Both the position numbers and the translations under genes were made by a program. Of a DNA stretch of 64,000 nt, positions 38,573 through 46,767 are shown piece by piece. Within the stretch, counting starts at the first letter, position 1. Every line of letters begins with the position of its first letter. Origin of the DNA: Treponema brennaborense DSM 12168 (GTDB lineage Bacteria; Spirochaetota; Spirochaetia; Treponematales; Treponemataceae); contig NC_015500.1 in NCBI RefSeq assembly GCF_000212415.1, forward strand, positions 1,488,001 through 1,552,000, in the 5' to 3' direction. The notes under the pieces are model-generated. The model did no database searches and had not been told where the DNA came from. It saw only the letters and a program-made list of their open reading frames with translations.

Positions 38573-40210
38573 ATGATTACAGTCAGCGACGTAAGCCTCA
38601 AATTCGGCGACAGACCGCTTTTCAAAGACGTCAACCTCAAGTTTACCCCGGGCAACTGCTACGGTATTATCGGCGCAAACGGCGCGGGCAAATCGACGTT
38701 CCTCAAAGTGCTTTCGGGAGAACTCGAACACGACGCCGGACAGATTTCCGTTACTCCCGGCGAACGCATGGCCGTCCTTAAACAGGATCACTTTGCGTTC
38801 GACGACTATTCGGTAAAAGACACGGTGATGATGGGATATCCCGAATTATACACGTGTTACAAAGAACGCGAAGCCGTCTATGCCAAAGAAGATTTTTCCG
38901 AAGCGGACGGTATCCGCGCAAGCGAGCTTGAAGGCGAGTTCAGCGAACTGGGCGGCTGGGAAGCCGAAAATCAGATAGAACAGATGCTTTCCGGACTGGG
39001 ACTCGAAGAAGAGTATCACGACCGCATGATGAATGAACTCGACGAAAGCCGCAAAGTCCGCGTACTGCTCGCTCAGGCGATCTTCGGTGAACCGGACATT
39101 CTGCTGCTCGACGAACCGACGAACGGTTTGGATCTGGAATCGATCAACTGGCTTGAAGACTTTCTCATCGATTTTCCGAACACGGTCATCGTCGTCAGCC
39201 ACGACCGGCATTTTCTGAACGCCGTCTGCACCTACATTTGCGATATCGATTACGGAAAAATCAGCCTTTTCAGCGGAAACTACGATTTCTGGTATCAGAT
39301 GAGTCAAATCATGCAGCGGCAGGCGAAAGATCAGGCTAAAAAGCGCGAAGAAAAAATGAAAGACCTCAAGGAATTCATTCTGCGCTTCGCGTCGAACGCG
39401 GCGAAAAGCCGGCAGGCGACCAGCCGCAAAAAAGTATACGACAAACTCGCGCTTGAAGAACTGCAAGTTACCAGCCGCAAGTTTCCGTACGTCAATTTCA
39501 AGCCCGACCGCGATATCGGCAACAACGTACTGCGCGTCGAAAAACTCAATTATACGTCGGAAGGCATTCAGCTGCTCAAGGATTTTTCGCTCACCGTCAA
39601 CCGCGGAGAAAAAATCGCGTTCGTCGGAATCGAACACAAATCGAAATCGGCGTTTTTCGACATTATCACCGGAAATCTCAAAGCCGATACGGGCGAATAC
39701 TACTGGGGACAGACGATTACGACCACGTATCTGGGAATAGACAACGCGCCGTATTTCGATACCGACGCGAATATTACCGAATGGCTTCGCCAGTATTCTC
39801 CCGAACAGGACGACGCGTACGTGCGCGGATTTTTGGGACGGATGCTGTTCAGCGGCGACGAGTCGCTCAAACCGGTCAAAGTGCTGTCCGGCGGTGAAAA
39901 AGTGCGCTGTATGCTTTCAAAGCTCATGCTCAGCGGTGCGAACGTTCTGATACTCGACGAACCGACGAATCATCTGGACTTGGAAGCTATCACGAGCCTG
40001 AACGAAGCGCTCATCGGTTTTCCCGGCGTCGTGCTGTTCAACAGCCACGACCACGAATTCATTTCCTCCGTCGCGAACCGTCTGATAGAAATAACGCCGA
40101 ACGGGGTTATCGACCGCATGATGAACTTCGACGACTATCTGAAAGACGATCACGTCCGTTCCCAGCGTGAAGAATTGTACGCGGGAACCGGAAAAAAAGT
40201 CAAATTCTGA
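38573..40210 (+). CDS. ABC-F family ATPase (YbiT-like)
   Basis: A 545-residue soluble protein with two ABC domains and no membrane part, acting on ribosomes in this family. NBD1: GIIGANGAGKSTFLKVL (Walker A, about residues 27-43), a degenerate signature ELDESRKVRVLLAQAIFG, and ILLLDEPTNGLD with VVSHDRHFLNAVC. The P-site-tRNA-interacting linker (about residues 240-320) is charged and helical: QRQAKDQAKKREEKMKDLKE. NBD2: AFVGIEHKSKSAFF in place of a usual Walker A, then a canonical VLSGGEKVRCMLSKLM and LILDEPTNHLDLEAI. The odd NBD1 signature is typical for YbiT homologues. The unusual second Walker A (GIEHKSKSA) may weaken nucleotide binding there. It starts 6 bases after the helicase stop, so both are likely co-transcribed. 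Confidence 0.92.
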   Translation: MITVSDVSLKFGDRPLFKDVNLKFTPGNCYGIIGANGAGKSTFLKVLSGELEHDAGQISVTPGERMAVLKQDHFAFDDYSVKDTVMMGYPELYTCYKEREAVYAKEDFSEADGIRASELEGEFSELGGWEAENQIEQMLSGLGLEEEYHDRMMNELDESRKVRVLLAQAIFGEPDILLLDEPTNGLDLESINWLEDFLIDFPNTVIVVSHDRHFLNAVCTYICDIDYGKISLFSGNYDFWYQMSQIMQRQAKDQAKKREEKMKDLKEFILRFASNAAKSRQATSRKKVYDKLALEELQVTSRKFPYVNFKPDRDIGNNVLRVEKLNYTSEGIQLLKDFSLTVNRGEKIAFVGIEHKSKSAFFDIITGNLKADTGEYYWGQTITTTYLGIDNAPYFDTDANITEWLRQYSPEQDDAYVRGFLGRMLFSGDESLKPVKVLSGGEKVRCMLSKLMLSGANVLILDEPTNHLDLEAITSLNEALIGFPGVVLFNSHDHEFISSVANRLIEITPNGVIDRMMNFDDYLKDDHVRSQREELYAGTGKKVKF

Positions 40211-40247
40211 TACCGGAAAAACCCCGCCGCAGCCGGACGTATCGGAA

Positions 40248-40290
40248 ACGCGCAAATTCACCGAATCGGCTGATTCTGCGCGTTTTTTTT
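40248..40290 (+). terminator. Terminator of the ABC-F gene
   Basis: ACGCGCA (40248 on) pairs with TGCGCGT, with an inner stem-loop between them (CGAATC / GATTC), followed by eight T residues. Confidence 0.8.
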
Positions 40291-40301
40291 ATTCCGATTG
40301 T

Positions 40302-40330
40302 TTGACATACCGTATAATTGGTTATACAAT
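40302..40330 (+). promoter_or_regulatory. MCP promoter
   Basis: TTGACA (40302-40307), 17 bp, TACAAT (40325-40330). It gives a leader of about 50 bases. The box composition is the same as the MsmK-like promoter at 11293. Confidence 0.85.
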
Positions 40331-40387
40331 TACTAGGTATAGAAATATAAGGAAATATTTTACAGAGTACAAATCGAGGAGGTTTGT

Positions 40388-42442
40388 GTGCGTTCATTTT
40401 TTTCTTTCAGAAAACTCGGCACAATGCTGACCAGTGTCATTATGACGGTATGCGTGTTTATATGCGTCGTTTTGACTTTTTTGGCATACCGGTTCGGCAG
40501 CAAGACGATTCAGGATGAAATCGGGAAATCGCTGATGCTCGAATCGAACGCGGTCGCCGCAACGCTGACTCAAAATATAACTGCGCGGAACAGACAATTG
40601 TCCATGCTGACCGGGTTTGATCGTATGATGAACCTGTCTGCCGGTACGGATGTTGAAATGCGTGATAATTTGAACAGATTGATAATTATTCTGCAAGGAA
40701 TGCAAGCAAAAGAAGAAACCCTTTTGCATCTGCTGGTTATCAATAAAAACGGAGAAGCGTCGCTGACCGACGGTTCTCGGCTGATCGTTTCGGATCGGAC
40801 ATATTTTAAAGAAGCGCTCGCCGGAAAAAACGCAAACCCGGTGCTTTCCAAAAACGCCGTTACCGGCGCGGTTACGATAACGTACGCAGTTCCGATAAAA
40901 AATGAGCAGGATCAGATTATCGGAGTGCTTGCCGGCGGAACGAACGGCTACGGAGCCAGTACGATCGTCAAGGGAATCAGTATCGGCTCCGAAAACCCGT
41001 TCGTTATCGACAGTACCGGAAAAATCATCGGACATCCGGACACGTCGTTGCTGGACAAGGAATTCAATATTCTTACGGATGATAAAAGCGTTTCTACCGT
41101 TAATTTTATGAAGCAAGTCATAAGAGGCGAAAACTCCTGGGGCACGTATGAAAAAGACGGTGTCATCAAATATGCAGGTTACGCGCCTGTTGCGGGAAGC
41201 GACTGGTTCGTCGTGGCACCGATGAAGGAAAGTGAAGCGCTCGCCGGTATGAAAGCGATGCTCGTTACGCTGCTGATCATCTGCGGCATCGCCATAGTCG
41301 CCGCCGTGCTCATCGCGGTGCAGATAGGACGTTCGGTCAGTATGCCGATTATCAAAACGACCCGTATCATCAATTCTGTTGCACAGGGACAGCTGGATCT
41401 GTCGCACGAAGAGTTGAACGACATCGACGTCATTTCTCTGAGGAAAGACGAAATAGGCGATATGATCCGCCAAATCGGCGCGCTCAAGGATAAATTGACG
41501 GAAGTCATTTCCGTCGTCAAGGATTCTTCCGCGCAGGTTTTGAGCGGCGCCGTACAGATTTCGAGTTCCAGCCAGGCCGTTTCTGCGGGAGCTGCGGAAC
41601 AGGCGGCTTCGACAGAAGAAATATCGTCCACGATGGAACAGATGGCGTCGAACATCAGACAAAACGCCGATAATGCGGTAAAGACCGGCAGTATCGCGAA
41701 GCAGACGGCTACCGACGGATCCGCCGGCGGTTCGGCGGTAACCGAAGCGGTTTCCGCAATCAAGGAAATTTCAGTCAAAATCGGTATCATCGGCGATATC
41801 GCCAGTCAGACGAATCTTCTCGCGCTCAACGCGGCAATCGAAGCGGCGCGCGCCGGTGAAGCGGGCAAGGGGTTCGCCGTCGTTGCGAGCGAAGTTCGCA
41901 AACTTGCCGAACGTTCGCAAGTCGCCGCCGCTGAAATCGGCGATTTGTCGGCAAAGACCGTTACGTCGGCAGAAACCAGTGAAACGATCATAAACGGTTT
42001 GGTTCTCCGGATTGAAGAGACTGCGCAACTTGTTGAAGAAATTACGGCGGCAAGTAAAGAGCAGGATTCCGGCGCACAGCAGGTCAGCAAAGCGATCGTC
42101 CAGTTGGATTCCGTCGTGCAGCAGGACGCGTCCGCTTCGGAAGAAATGGCGGCCATGGCCGAAGAACTTTCCGCACACGCGGCGAATCTGAACGATGCCG
42201 TCGGTTTTTTCAAACTGAAAACCGCCGACGAAAAGAAAACGGCGAACTCCGGCACCGCCGGCAGTACGGTGAAAAACGTTTCGGCAGCGACGAAACCCGC
42301 GGCAGCGGCGAAACCCGCGGCAGCGGTAAAACCTGCGAGCGCCGTAAAACCGGCCGGAAACGTACGCGCCGAACCGCAAAAACCGCCGATGCGCCGGCCC
42401 GAAACGCCGGCCGTCTCCGACTCGGATTTTGAAGAATTCTGA
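40388..42442 (+). CDS. Methyl-accepting chemotaxis protein
   Basis: A 684-residue transmembrane chemoreceptor. The first helix ([21 protein letters not shown]) and the second ([24 protein letters not shown], about residues 285-310) bracket a periplasmic Cache-type sensor with [14 protein letters not shown] and [16 protein letters not shown] region follows ([20 protein letters not shown]). The signalling tip reads [20 protein letters not shown], then [28 protein letters not shown]-terminal linker rich in K, P and A (repeats of [12 protein letters not shown]) ends in SDFEEF. The final D-F-E-E-F resembles the x-[FW]-x-x-F pentapeptide that tethers CheR/CheB. The start is GTG 40388 behind GAGGAGG. 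The ligand cannot be inferred. It converges on the next gene. Confidence 0.93.
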   Translation: MRSFFSFRKLGTMLTSVIMTVCVFICVVLTFLAYRFGSKTIQDEIGKSLMLESNAVAATLTQNITARNRQLSMLTGFDRMMNLSAGTDVEMRDNLNRLIIILQGMQAKEETLLHLLVINKNGEASLTDGSRLIVSDRTYFKEALAGKNANPVLSKNAVTGAVTITYAVPIKNEQDQIIGVLAGGTNGYGASTIVKGISIGSENPFVIDSTGKIIGHPDTSLLDKEFNILTDDKSVSTVNFMKQVIRGENSWGTYEKDGVIKYAGYAPVAGSDWFVVAPMKESEALAGMKAMLVTLLIICGIAIVAAVLIAVQIGRSVSMPIIKTTRIINSVAQGQLDLSHEELNDIDVISLRKDEIGDMIRQIGALKDKLTEVISVVKDSSAQVLSGAVQISSSSQAVSAGAAEQAASTEEISSTMEQMASNIRQNADNAVKTGSIAKQTATDGSAGGSAVTEAVSAIKEISVKIGIIGDIASQTNLLALNAAIEAARAGEAGKGFAVVASEVRKLAERSQVAAAEIGDLSAKTVTSAETSETIINGLVLRIEETAQLVEEITAASKEQDSGAQQVSKAIVQLDSVVQQDASASEEMAAMAEELSAHAANLNDAVGFFKLKTADEKKTANSGTAGSTVKNVSAATKPAAAAKPAAAVKPASAVKPAGNVRAEPQKPPMRRPETPAVSDSDFEEF

Positions 42443-42466
42443 AAACCGCAGTAATTCTTTGCGTAA

Positions 42467-44140
42467 TCAATTCCGGCGCTGCCGCGGATCAAATCTTTCC
42501 GGCATGTTTCCGTCCTGATTTTCGGGCGGCATGCCGAACGGTTTTTTACCGTTTCCATTCAACCGGTCTCCGAATCCCCGGCCGGCCGGTGCGAATTCGG
42601 GCGCGGTAACGCGAGCGGAAACGGTTACCGTCCGTAAGGTAACGCCGCCGGAAACCGTCGGATTTTCCGCATACAAACCGTTGAAGCAATCGCCTTCGGC
42701 GGAAACGCTGGTTTTCAGTTCGTATGTTCCCGTACGTATCGCAGGAGAAGAAACGATCATAATCTCAAAATCGCACGGAATCGTAACGGCGTACACGCTT
42801 TTGCCTTTTTCATCCGAAAGCGCGATCGTCGTACCGGCGGCCGCGCCTATATCCGCAAAAACCAGTACGTTCTGCGTGCAGGCCGATTCGGTCGGTCTGC
42901 TGTAATTGGAAGAACCGAAACCGGCAATTATCCCGCCGGTTATACTGAACGTGTTCGAGTCGCAATCGAACGCACATTCGGGTCTCGTCGGCGCGGCCGC
43001 TACGATGACTCCGCCGGTGATATGGATCGTACCGTTTGAATCGATCGCGTCGTTCTGTGAACTTGCCGCATACACGTATCCGCCGTTTATCGTAATATCA
43101 TTACCTGCGTTCAGACAGTCGTCCGTACAGAGGAGCGTAAGCTGTCCGCCGTTTACCGTAACGCGGGATTTACCTTCAATTCCTTCGGGACTGAGACTGT
43201 CTTTTGCCGTTTCGTACGGCGTTCCGGTGGTTTTTATCGTAATGAGACCGCCGTTTACCGTAACCGACGGATCGGGATCATCCGCTGTACTCGCTGTCGA
43301 TGCGTCTTCATCGATATCCCAGCTCGCGGTAACAGCTTTGCCGACGGATTCGATGTCCAGTGTTCCGCCGTTCAGTGCGATCCATCCTTTACCGGCACCG
43401 AAAGCGCTTTCCGAACCTTCTACTTTTATGCCTTTCGTTTCCGCACCGCGCGCGGTACCGGTCGCACTGATGCGCAGCATTCCGTCGTCAAAAATGAATC
43501 CGTTTACAGCCAAGATCGCGTTTTTTCCGGCAGCGTTTACAACGACGGTTCCGCCCGTTACGCGGATATAATCGCCGCCGTATATCGTACTTTTATACGC
43601 GCCGTTTACGGTCAGCGTTCCCGTTCCCGTAAGGACGAGCGCCCCCGCGGCGTACACGCTGCCTTTTTTGCCGTCCTGATCGGCGCTTCGTGCGTCGCTA
43701 AGATTGTTTTCACTGCCGGATGCCGTAACGATGAACGTCCGTCCGCCGCCGCTTACGCACAGCGCCGGACCGTTGGCCGCCGTAATCGCGACACCTGCAA
43801 GTTCGACGGCGGAGGTGCCCGCCGCTGCGATTTCAAGCGTTCGATCGAGCGATCCGCTCACCGTAAACCTGATCGGATCAGCAGTCTCCGCAGTAACGGT
43901 AACGCAATCGTCCGTTATCACCGCCTGCACGCCGTAACCCAAAGTAACGGGATTTTGTGTGTTTTGAATCAGCAGCGATAACTCAAGCGGAACCGTTATA
44001 CTGAAATCCGCTGCATCGTACCGGTCGGCTTTGAAATCTCCGACGGAAAGCTCGCATTGTGTCTGCGAAAACAGCACGCCGCCGATTGCGGTAAAAAACA
44101 GACATAAAAAAAACATCGTTTTATATTTGAATAAAATCAT
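42467..44140 (-). CDS. Exported Cthe_2159-like carbohydrate-binding protein
   Basis: A 557-residue protein with a signal peptide (KYKTMFFLCLFFTAIGGVLFS). The remainder is a right-handed beta-helix-like array of the G-G-x-[VI]-x-[VI] pattern: ITAANGPALCVSGGG, VNGAYKSTIYGGDYIRVTGG, VTVNGGLITIKTTG, ITINGGYVYAASSQNDAIDS, ITGGVIVAAAPTRPE. This is the pattern of the carbohydrate-binding domain-containing Cthe_2159 family (PF14262), which binds polysaccharides such as pectin and cellulose. The last 60 residues are Gly/Pro/Asn-rich and probably disordered. The start is ATG 44140 with GGGAGG 5 bases upstream; the longer frame to 44347 reads into the divergent promoter region. A TATAAT at 44156-44161 (minus) is a probable -10 box. 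The ligand is not known. Confidence 0.8.
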   Translation of the reverse strand: MILFKYKTMFFLCLFFTAIGGVLFSQTQCELSVGDFKADRYDAADFSITVPLELSLLIQNTQNPVTLGYGVQAVITDDCVTVTAETADPIRFTVSGSLDRTLEIAAAGTSAVELAGVAITAANGPALCVSGGGRTFIVTASGSENNLSDARSADQDGKKGSVYAAGALVLTGTGTLTVNGAYKSTIYGGDYIRVTGGTVVVNAAGKNAILAVNGFIFDDGMLRISATGTARGAETKGIKVEGSESAFGAGKGWIALNGGTLDIESVGKAVTASWDIDEDASTASTADDPDPSVTVNGGLITIKTTGTPYETAKDSLSPEGIEGKSRVTVNGGQLTLLCTDDCLNAGNDITINGGYVYAASSQNDAIDSNGTIHITGGVIVAAAPTRPECAFDCDSNTFSITGGIIAGFGSSNYSRPTESACTQNVLVFADIGAAAGTTIALSDEKGKSVYAVTIPCDFEIMIVSSPAIRTGTYELKTSVSAEGDCFNGLYAENPTVSGGVTLRTVTVSARVTAPEFAPAGRGFGDRLNGNGKKPFGMPPENQDGNMPERFDPRQRRN

Positions 44141-44245
44141 ATGACCTCCCGAATCATTATACGTTACAGCGTACGGTCCTATGCTGAAAATAATCTTAAA
44201 AATATTCGGGGAAAAAACGTTTGCAGCCGGCACCTGCGTGCAGTC

Positions 44246-44274
44246 TTGAGGCAAATCCCGTTTTAGTGTACAGT
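44246..44274 (+). promoter_or_regulatory. Promoter abutting the RNase Z start codon (leaderless)
   Basis: TTGAGG (44246-44251), 17 bp, TACAGT (44269-44274), six bases, ATG at 44281. No ribosome site precedes the ATG. Confidence 0.7.
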
Positions 44275-44280
44275 AACGGA

Positions 44281-45207
44281 ATGAATTTGGAAGCATTTGT
44301 TTTGGGATGTGGCGGAATGATGCCGCTGCCGTACCGCCATTTGACATCGGTATTGCTCAGACGCGACGGCGATTTATTTTTATTCGACGGCGGTGAAGGA
44401 ACGCAGGTTTCGCTGCGCAGATTGAATCTCAAATGGAAAAAAATCAACGCAATTTTCGTCAGCCACACGCACGCGGATCACGTTACCGGTATTCCCGGCT
44501 TGATGATGCTTTCCGCTCAGGTTGACCGCGATGAACCGCTGTATATTTACGGACCGCCCAAAATAGCCGAATACGTGGAATCGAACCGTAAAGTGCTCGA
44601 CATGTACATCAATTATCCGGTCGTCGTAAAAGAAATCACCGCGCCGTGCATCGTCCATGAAGGAGACGGCTTCTATATCAGGGCGTTTCCGCTGCAGCAC
44701 ACCAAAACCTGCGTCGGCTACACGCTTGAAGAACTCGATCGGCCCGGCGAATTCAATCCCGAAGCGGCGCGTGCGCTGAACGTTCCCTGCGGCCCGCTGT
44801 GGTCGAAGCTTCAAACGGGAGAAAACGTCGTAGCTTCGGACGGACGGACGGTGCGCCCCGACCAAGTGCTCGGCGCAAAACGTCCGGGCCGGAAATTCAG
44901 TTACGTAACCGATTCCCTGTATCTGCCGTCGATAGCGAAAGAAGTGCGGGGTTCCGATCTGCTGATATGCGAAGGCATGTTCGCGGACGACGTACAGGAT
45001 CAGGCGCGCGAAAAAAAACACATGACGGCCCGGCAGGCGGCGACGATTGCGCGCGACGCGGGCGTCAAAAAAATGGGACTGATCCATTACAGTCCGCGCT
45101 ACACGGATTACGAGCTTTCCGTGTTACTTGAAGAAGCCAAAAGTGTTTTTCCGGAGACGGTGCTTACCAAAGACCGAATGACGTTCGATATTCCGTACGC
45201 GGACTGA
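44281..45207 (+). CDS. rnz: Ribonuclease Z (tRNA 3' endonuclease)
   Basis: A 308-residue zinc endonuclease that trims tRNA 3' trailers. This is needed here, because the window's tRNAs lack encoded CCA. Metallo-beta-lactamase motifs: FDGGEGTQ (N-terminal), IFVSHTHADHVTGIPGLM (H-x-H-x-D-H, about residues 60-77), FPLQHTKTCVGYT (about 140-152), SYVTDSLYLPS (metal-binding Asp), and LIHYSPRYTD near the end. The exosite/flexible arm segment GPLWSKLQTGENV is typical of RNase Z (the P-x-K-x-x-L-Q-x-G). ATG 44281 is preferred over an earlier in-frame start because the promoter lies between them and the protein begins MNLEAFVLGCGG like homologues. The message is predicted leaderless. Confidence 0.96.
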   Translation: MNLEAFVLGCGGMMPLPYRHLTSVLLRRDGDLFLFDGGEGTQVSLRRLNLKWKKINAIFVSHTHADHVTGIPGLMMLSAQVDRDEPLYIYGPPKIAEYVESNRKVLDMYINYPVVVKEITAPCIVHEGDGFYIRAFPLQHTKTCVGYTLEELDRPGEFNPEAARALNVPCGPLWSKLQTGENVVASDGRTVRPDQVLGAKRPGRKFSYVTDSLYLPSIAKEVRGSDLLICEGMFADDVQDQAREKKHMTARQAATIARDAGVKKMGLIHYSPRYTDYELSVLLEEAKSVFPETVLTKDRMTFDIPYAD

Positions 45208-45260
45208 GCTGCGCGGGATGGACGTTCCGGTACGCACGAAAAACGGAAGGTAATCAGAAA

Positions 45261-46016
45261 GTGATAAAACTCGATTCGTTTACTAAAAAATACGGAAGCA
45301 GCACCGGTGCGCAAGACGTTACGTTTACCGTGGAACCCGGTTCAGTTACGGGACTGCTGGGACCGAACGGCGCCGGTAAAACGACTGTTTTAAAAGCGAT
45401 CTGCGCGATTCACTATCCGACGTCGGGACACGTCGGCGTAAACGGCTTCGATGCCGCCGCCGATCCGGTACGCGTCAAAGAATGCGTCGGTTACGTGAGC
45501 GAACAGCCGGCGCTCGTCGCCGCTTTTACCGTCGGAGAATTCTTAACGTACGCGGCCAATGTCCGCCTTGCACCGGCGGCCGGCCGGAACGCCGTAAAAC
45601 GTGCGGTAGACCGGGTCTGCGCCGACTGTGCGATTGAAGACGTGTTTTTCCGGAAAATTTCAGCACTCTCGAAAGGCTATCGGCAGCGCCTGTCGTTCGC
45701 GCAAGCGCTGCTGCACGATCCGCCGGTGCTTATCCTCGACGAACCCGTATCGGGACTTGATCCGGCGCAAATCAGGCAGATGCGGAATCTGATACGCAGC
45801 CTTGCGAAGAATCGCACCGTACTGCTTTCGACGCACCTGATGCAGGAAGTGGAAGCGCTGTGCGCGGTAATCCATATCATGAACGCCGGCCGCGTCGCCG
45901 CGAGCGGTACTGCGGAGCAGATATGCGCGCAAACTGGTGCGGCATCGCTTGAAGACGCGTTTCTGTCGCTGACGGCCGGAACGCGGCCCGTTTCGGAAGG
46001 AGCTGCCGATGAATGA
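45261..46016 (+). CDS. ABC transporter ATPase (GldA-like exporter)
   Basis: A 251-residue ABC-2-type ATPase. Walker A LLGPNGAGKTTVLKAIC is at residues 34-50, then EQPALVAAFTVGEFLTYAAN (Q-loop region), a signature that reads ALSKGYRQRLSFAQALLHDP, Walker B LILDEPVSGLDPAQI, and H-loop LLSTHLMQEVEAL. The LSKGYRQR form is typical of GldA/CcmA-type exporters. The start is GTG 45261 with GGAAGG 10 bases upstream. It overlaps the permease by 8 bases and begins a four-gene operon with the permease, a GldG-like protein and a DUF4340 protein. The substrate is unknown. Confidence 0.9.
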   Translation: MIKLDSFTKKYGSSTGAQDVTFTVEPGSVTGLLGPNGAGKTTVLKAICAIHYPTSGHVGVNGFDAAADPVRVKECVGYVSEQPALVAAFTVGEFLTYAANVRLAPAAGRNAVKRAVDRVCADCAIEDVFFRKISALSKGYRQRLSFAQALLHDPPVLILDEPVSGLDPAQIRQMRNLIRSLAKNRTVLLSTHLMQEVEALCAVIHIMNAGRVAASGTAEQICAQTGAASLEDAFLSLTAGTRPVSEGAADE

Positions 46017-46767
46017 CCGCTCGCGGCGCTTCGCCGTGTACGCCGCGCGCAGCGGCGCCGTATTCAAAAAGGAATTATTTTCATACTCGCTGCAGCCCGC
46101 CGCGTACCTCGCTGCTGCAGTCATGACCGCCGCGTGCGCCGTCCGTTTTTTCATAAGCGGGCAGTTTTTTACGATGGGGATCGGAACCGGCGACTTGCAA
46201 CTTTTTTTTACGGCGATACCGTACGTTTCGATTCTGACGGTACCGGTGTTTACGGCGGGGCAATGGGAAGCGGACGCCGCCATTTTTGAAGCCAGTCTGC
46301 CGGTATCGGATTTGCAGTTGGCGTGCGCAAAATGGGCGGCGGCGCTGTGCGCGTGTCTGGTCGCGTTGCTGCCCGGTGCCGCGGTACCGGCGTCCGTTTC
46401 GGTGTTTACGGAAACGGACGCCGCGCGGCTCGTTACGGGGTATGCGGGAATCACCTGTTTTACCGCCGCCGCCTGCGCTGCGGGTGTGTTTTTTTCCGCT
46501 TCCGTTTTATCCAAAACGGCGGCTTTTCTGTGCACGGCGCTCGCACTCGCCCTGTCGAACGCGGCTCATCTGCTGCCGCTGTCCGTACCGCTTCCGCACT
46601 GGCTTACGGAAGCGTGCAATTACGTTTCTTTCGCGTGGCATTTCGACGCGTTCGGGAAAGGAATCGTTGACACCCGCGACCTTGCGTTCTACGCGGTCGT
46701 TTCGACAGGCTTCCTGTTCGCGGCGGCGGCAGTCCGTTCCGCCCGAAAAAGAGGACGCGCATCATGA
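46009..46767 (+). CDS. ABC-2 type permease (GldF-like)
   Basis: A 252-residue membrane protein with six hydrophobic segments. The N-terminal FKKELFSYSLQPAAYLAAAV matches the start of GldF/YhaP-like permeases, in which a conserved F-x-S-P or F-x-S-x-x-A-Y region precedes the first helix. FEASLPVSDLQLACAKW follows (the I-G-T-x-E-x-L-L-x-x-P-x-x-x-x-E-x-x-x-G-K equivalent). The protein ends in a basic tail, RSARKRGRAS. It overlaps its ATPase by 8 bases and the GldG-like gene by 4 bases. The organism is a spirochaete and not a Bacteroidetes glider, so gliding is not implied. Confidence 0.85.
   Translation: MNDRSRRFAVYAARSGAVFKKELFSYSLQPAAYLAAAVMTAACAVRFFISGQFFTMGIGTGDLQLFFTAIPYVSILTVPVFTAGQWEADAAIFEASLPVSDLQLACAKWAAALCACLVALLPGAAVPASVSVFTETDAARLVTGYAGITCFTAAACAAGVFFSASVLSKTAAFLCTALALALSNAAHLLPLSVPLPHWLTEACNYVSFAWHFDAFGKGIVDTRDLAFYAVVSTGFLFAAAAVRSARKRGRAS

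Noticed and set aside
36647-38791. 714-codon open frame on the minus strand opposite the helicase gene
   Set aside because: It is exactly antisense to the helicase, has no ribosome site and no recognisable domain. Its composition (F, R, V) is the mirror of the Arg/Gly-rich sense tail.
43000-43600. Plus-strand frames opposite the Cthe_2159-like gene
   Set aside because: The minus-strand product has a signal peptide and regular beta-helix repeats. The plus frames are Ser/Pro-rich mirror sequences.
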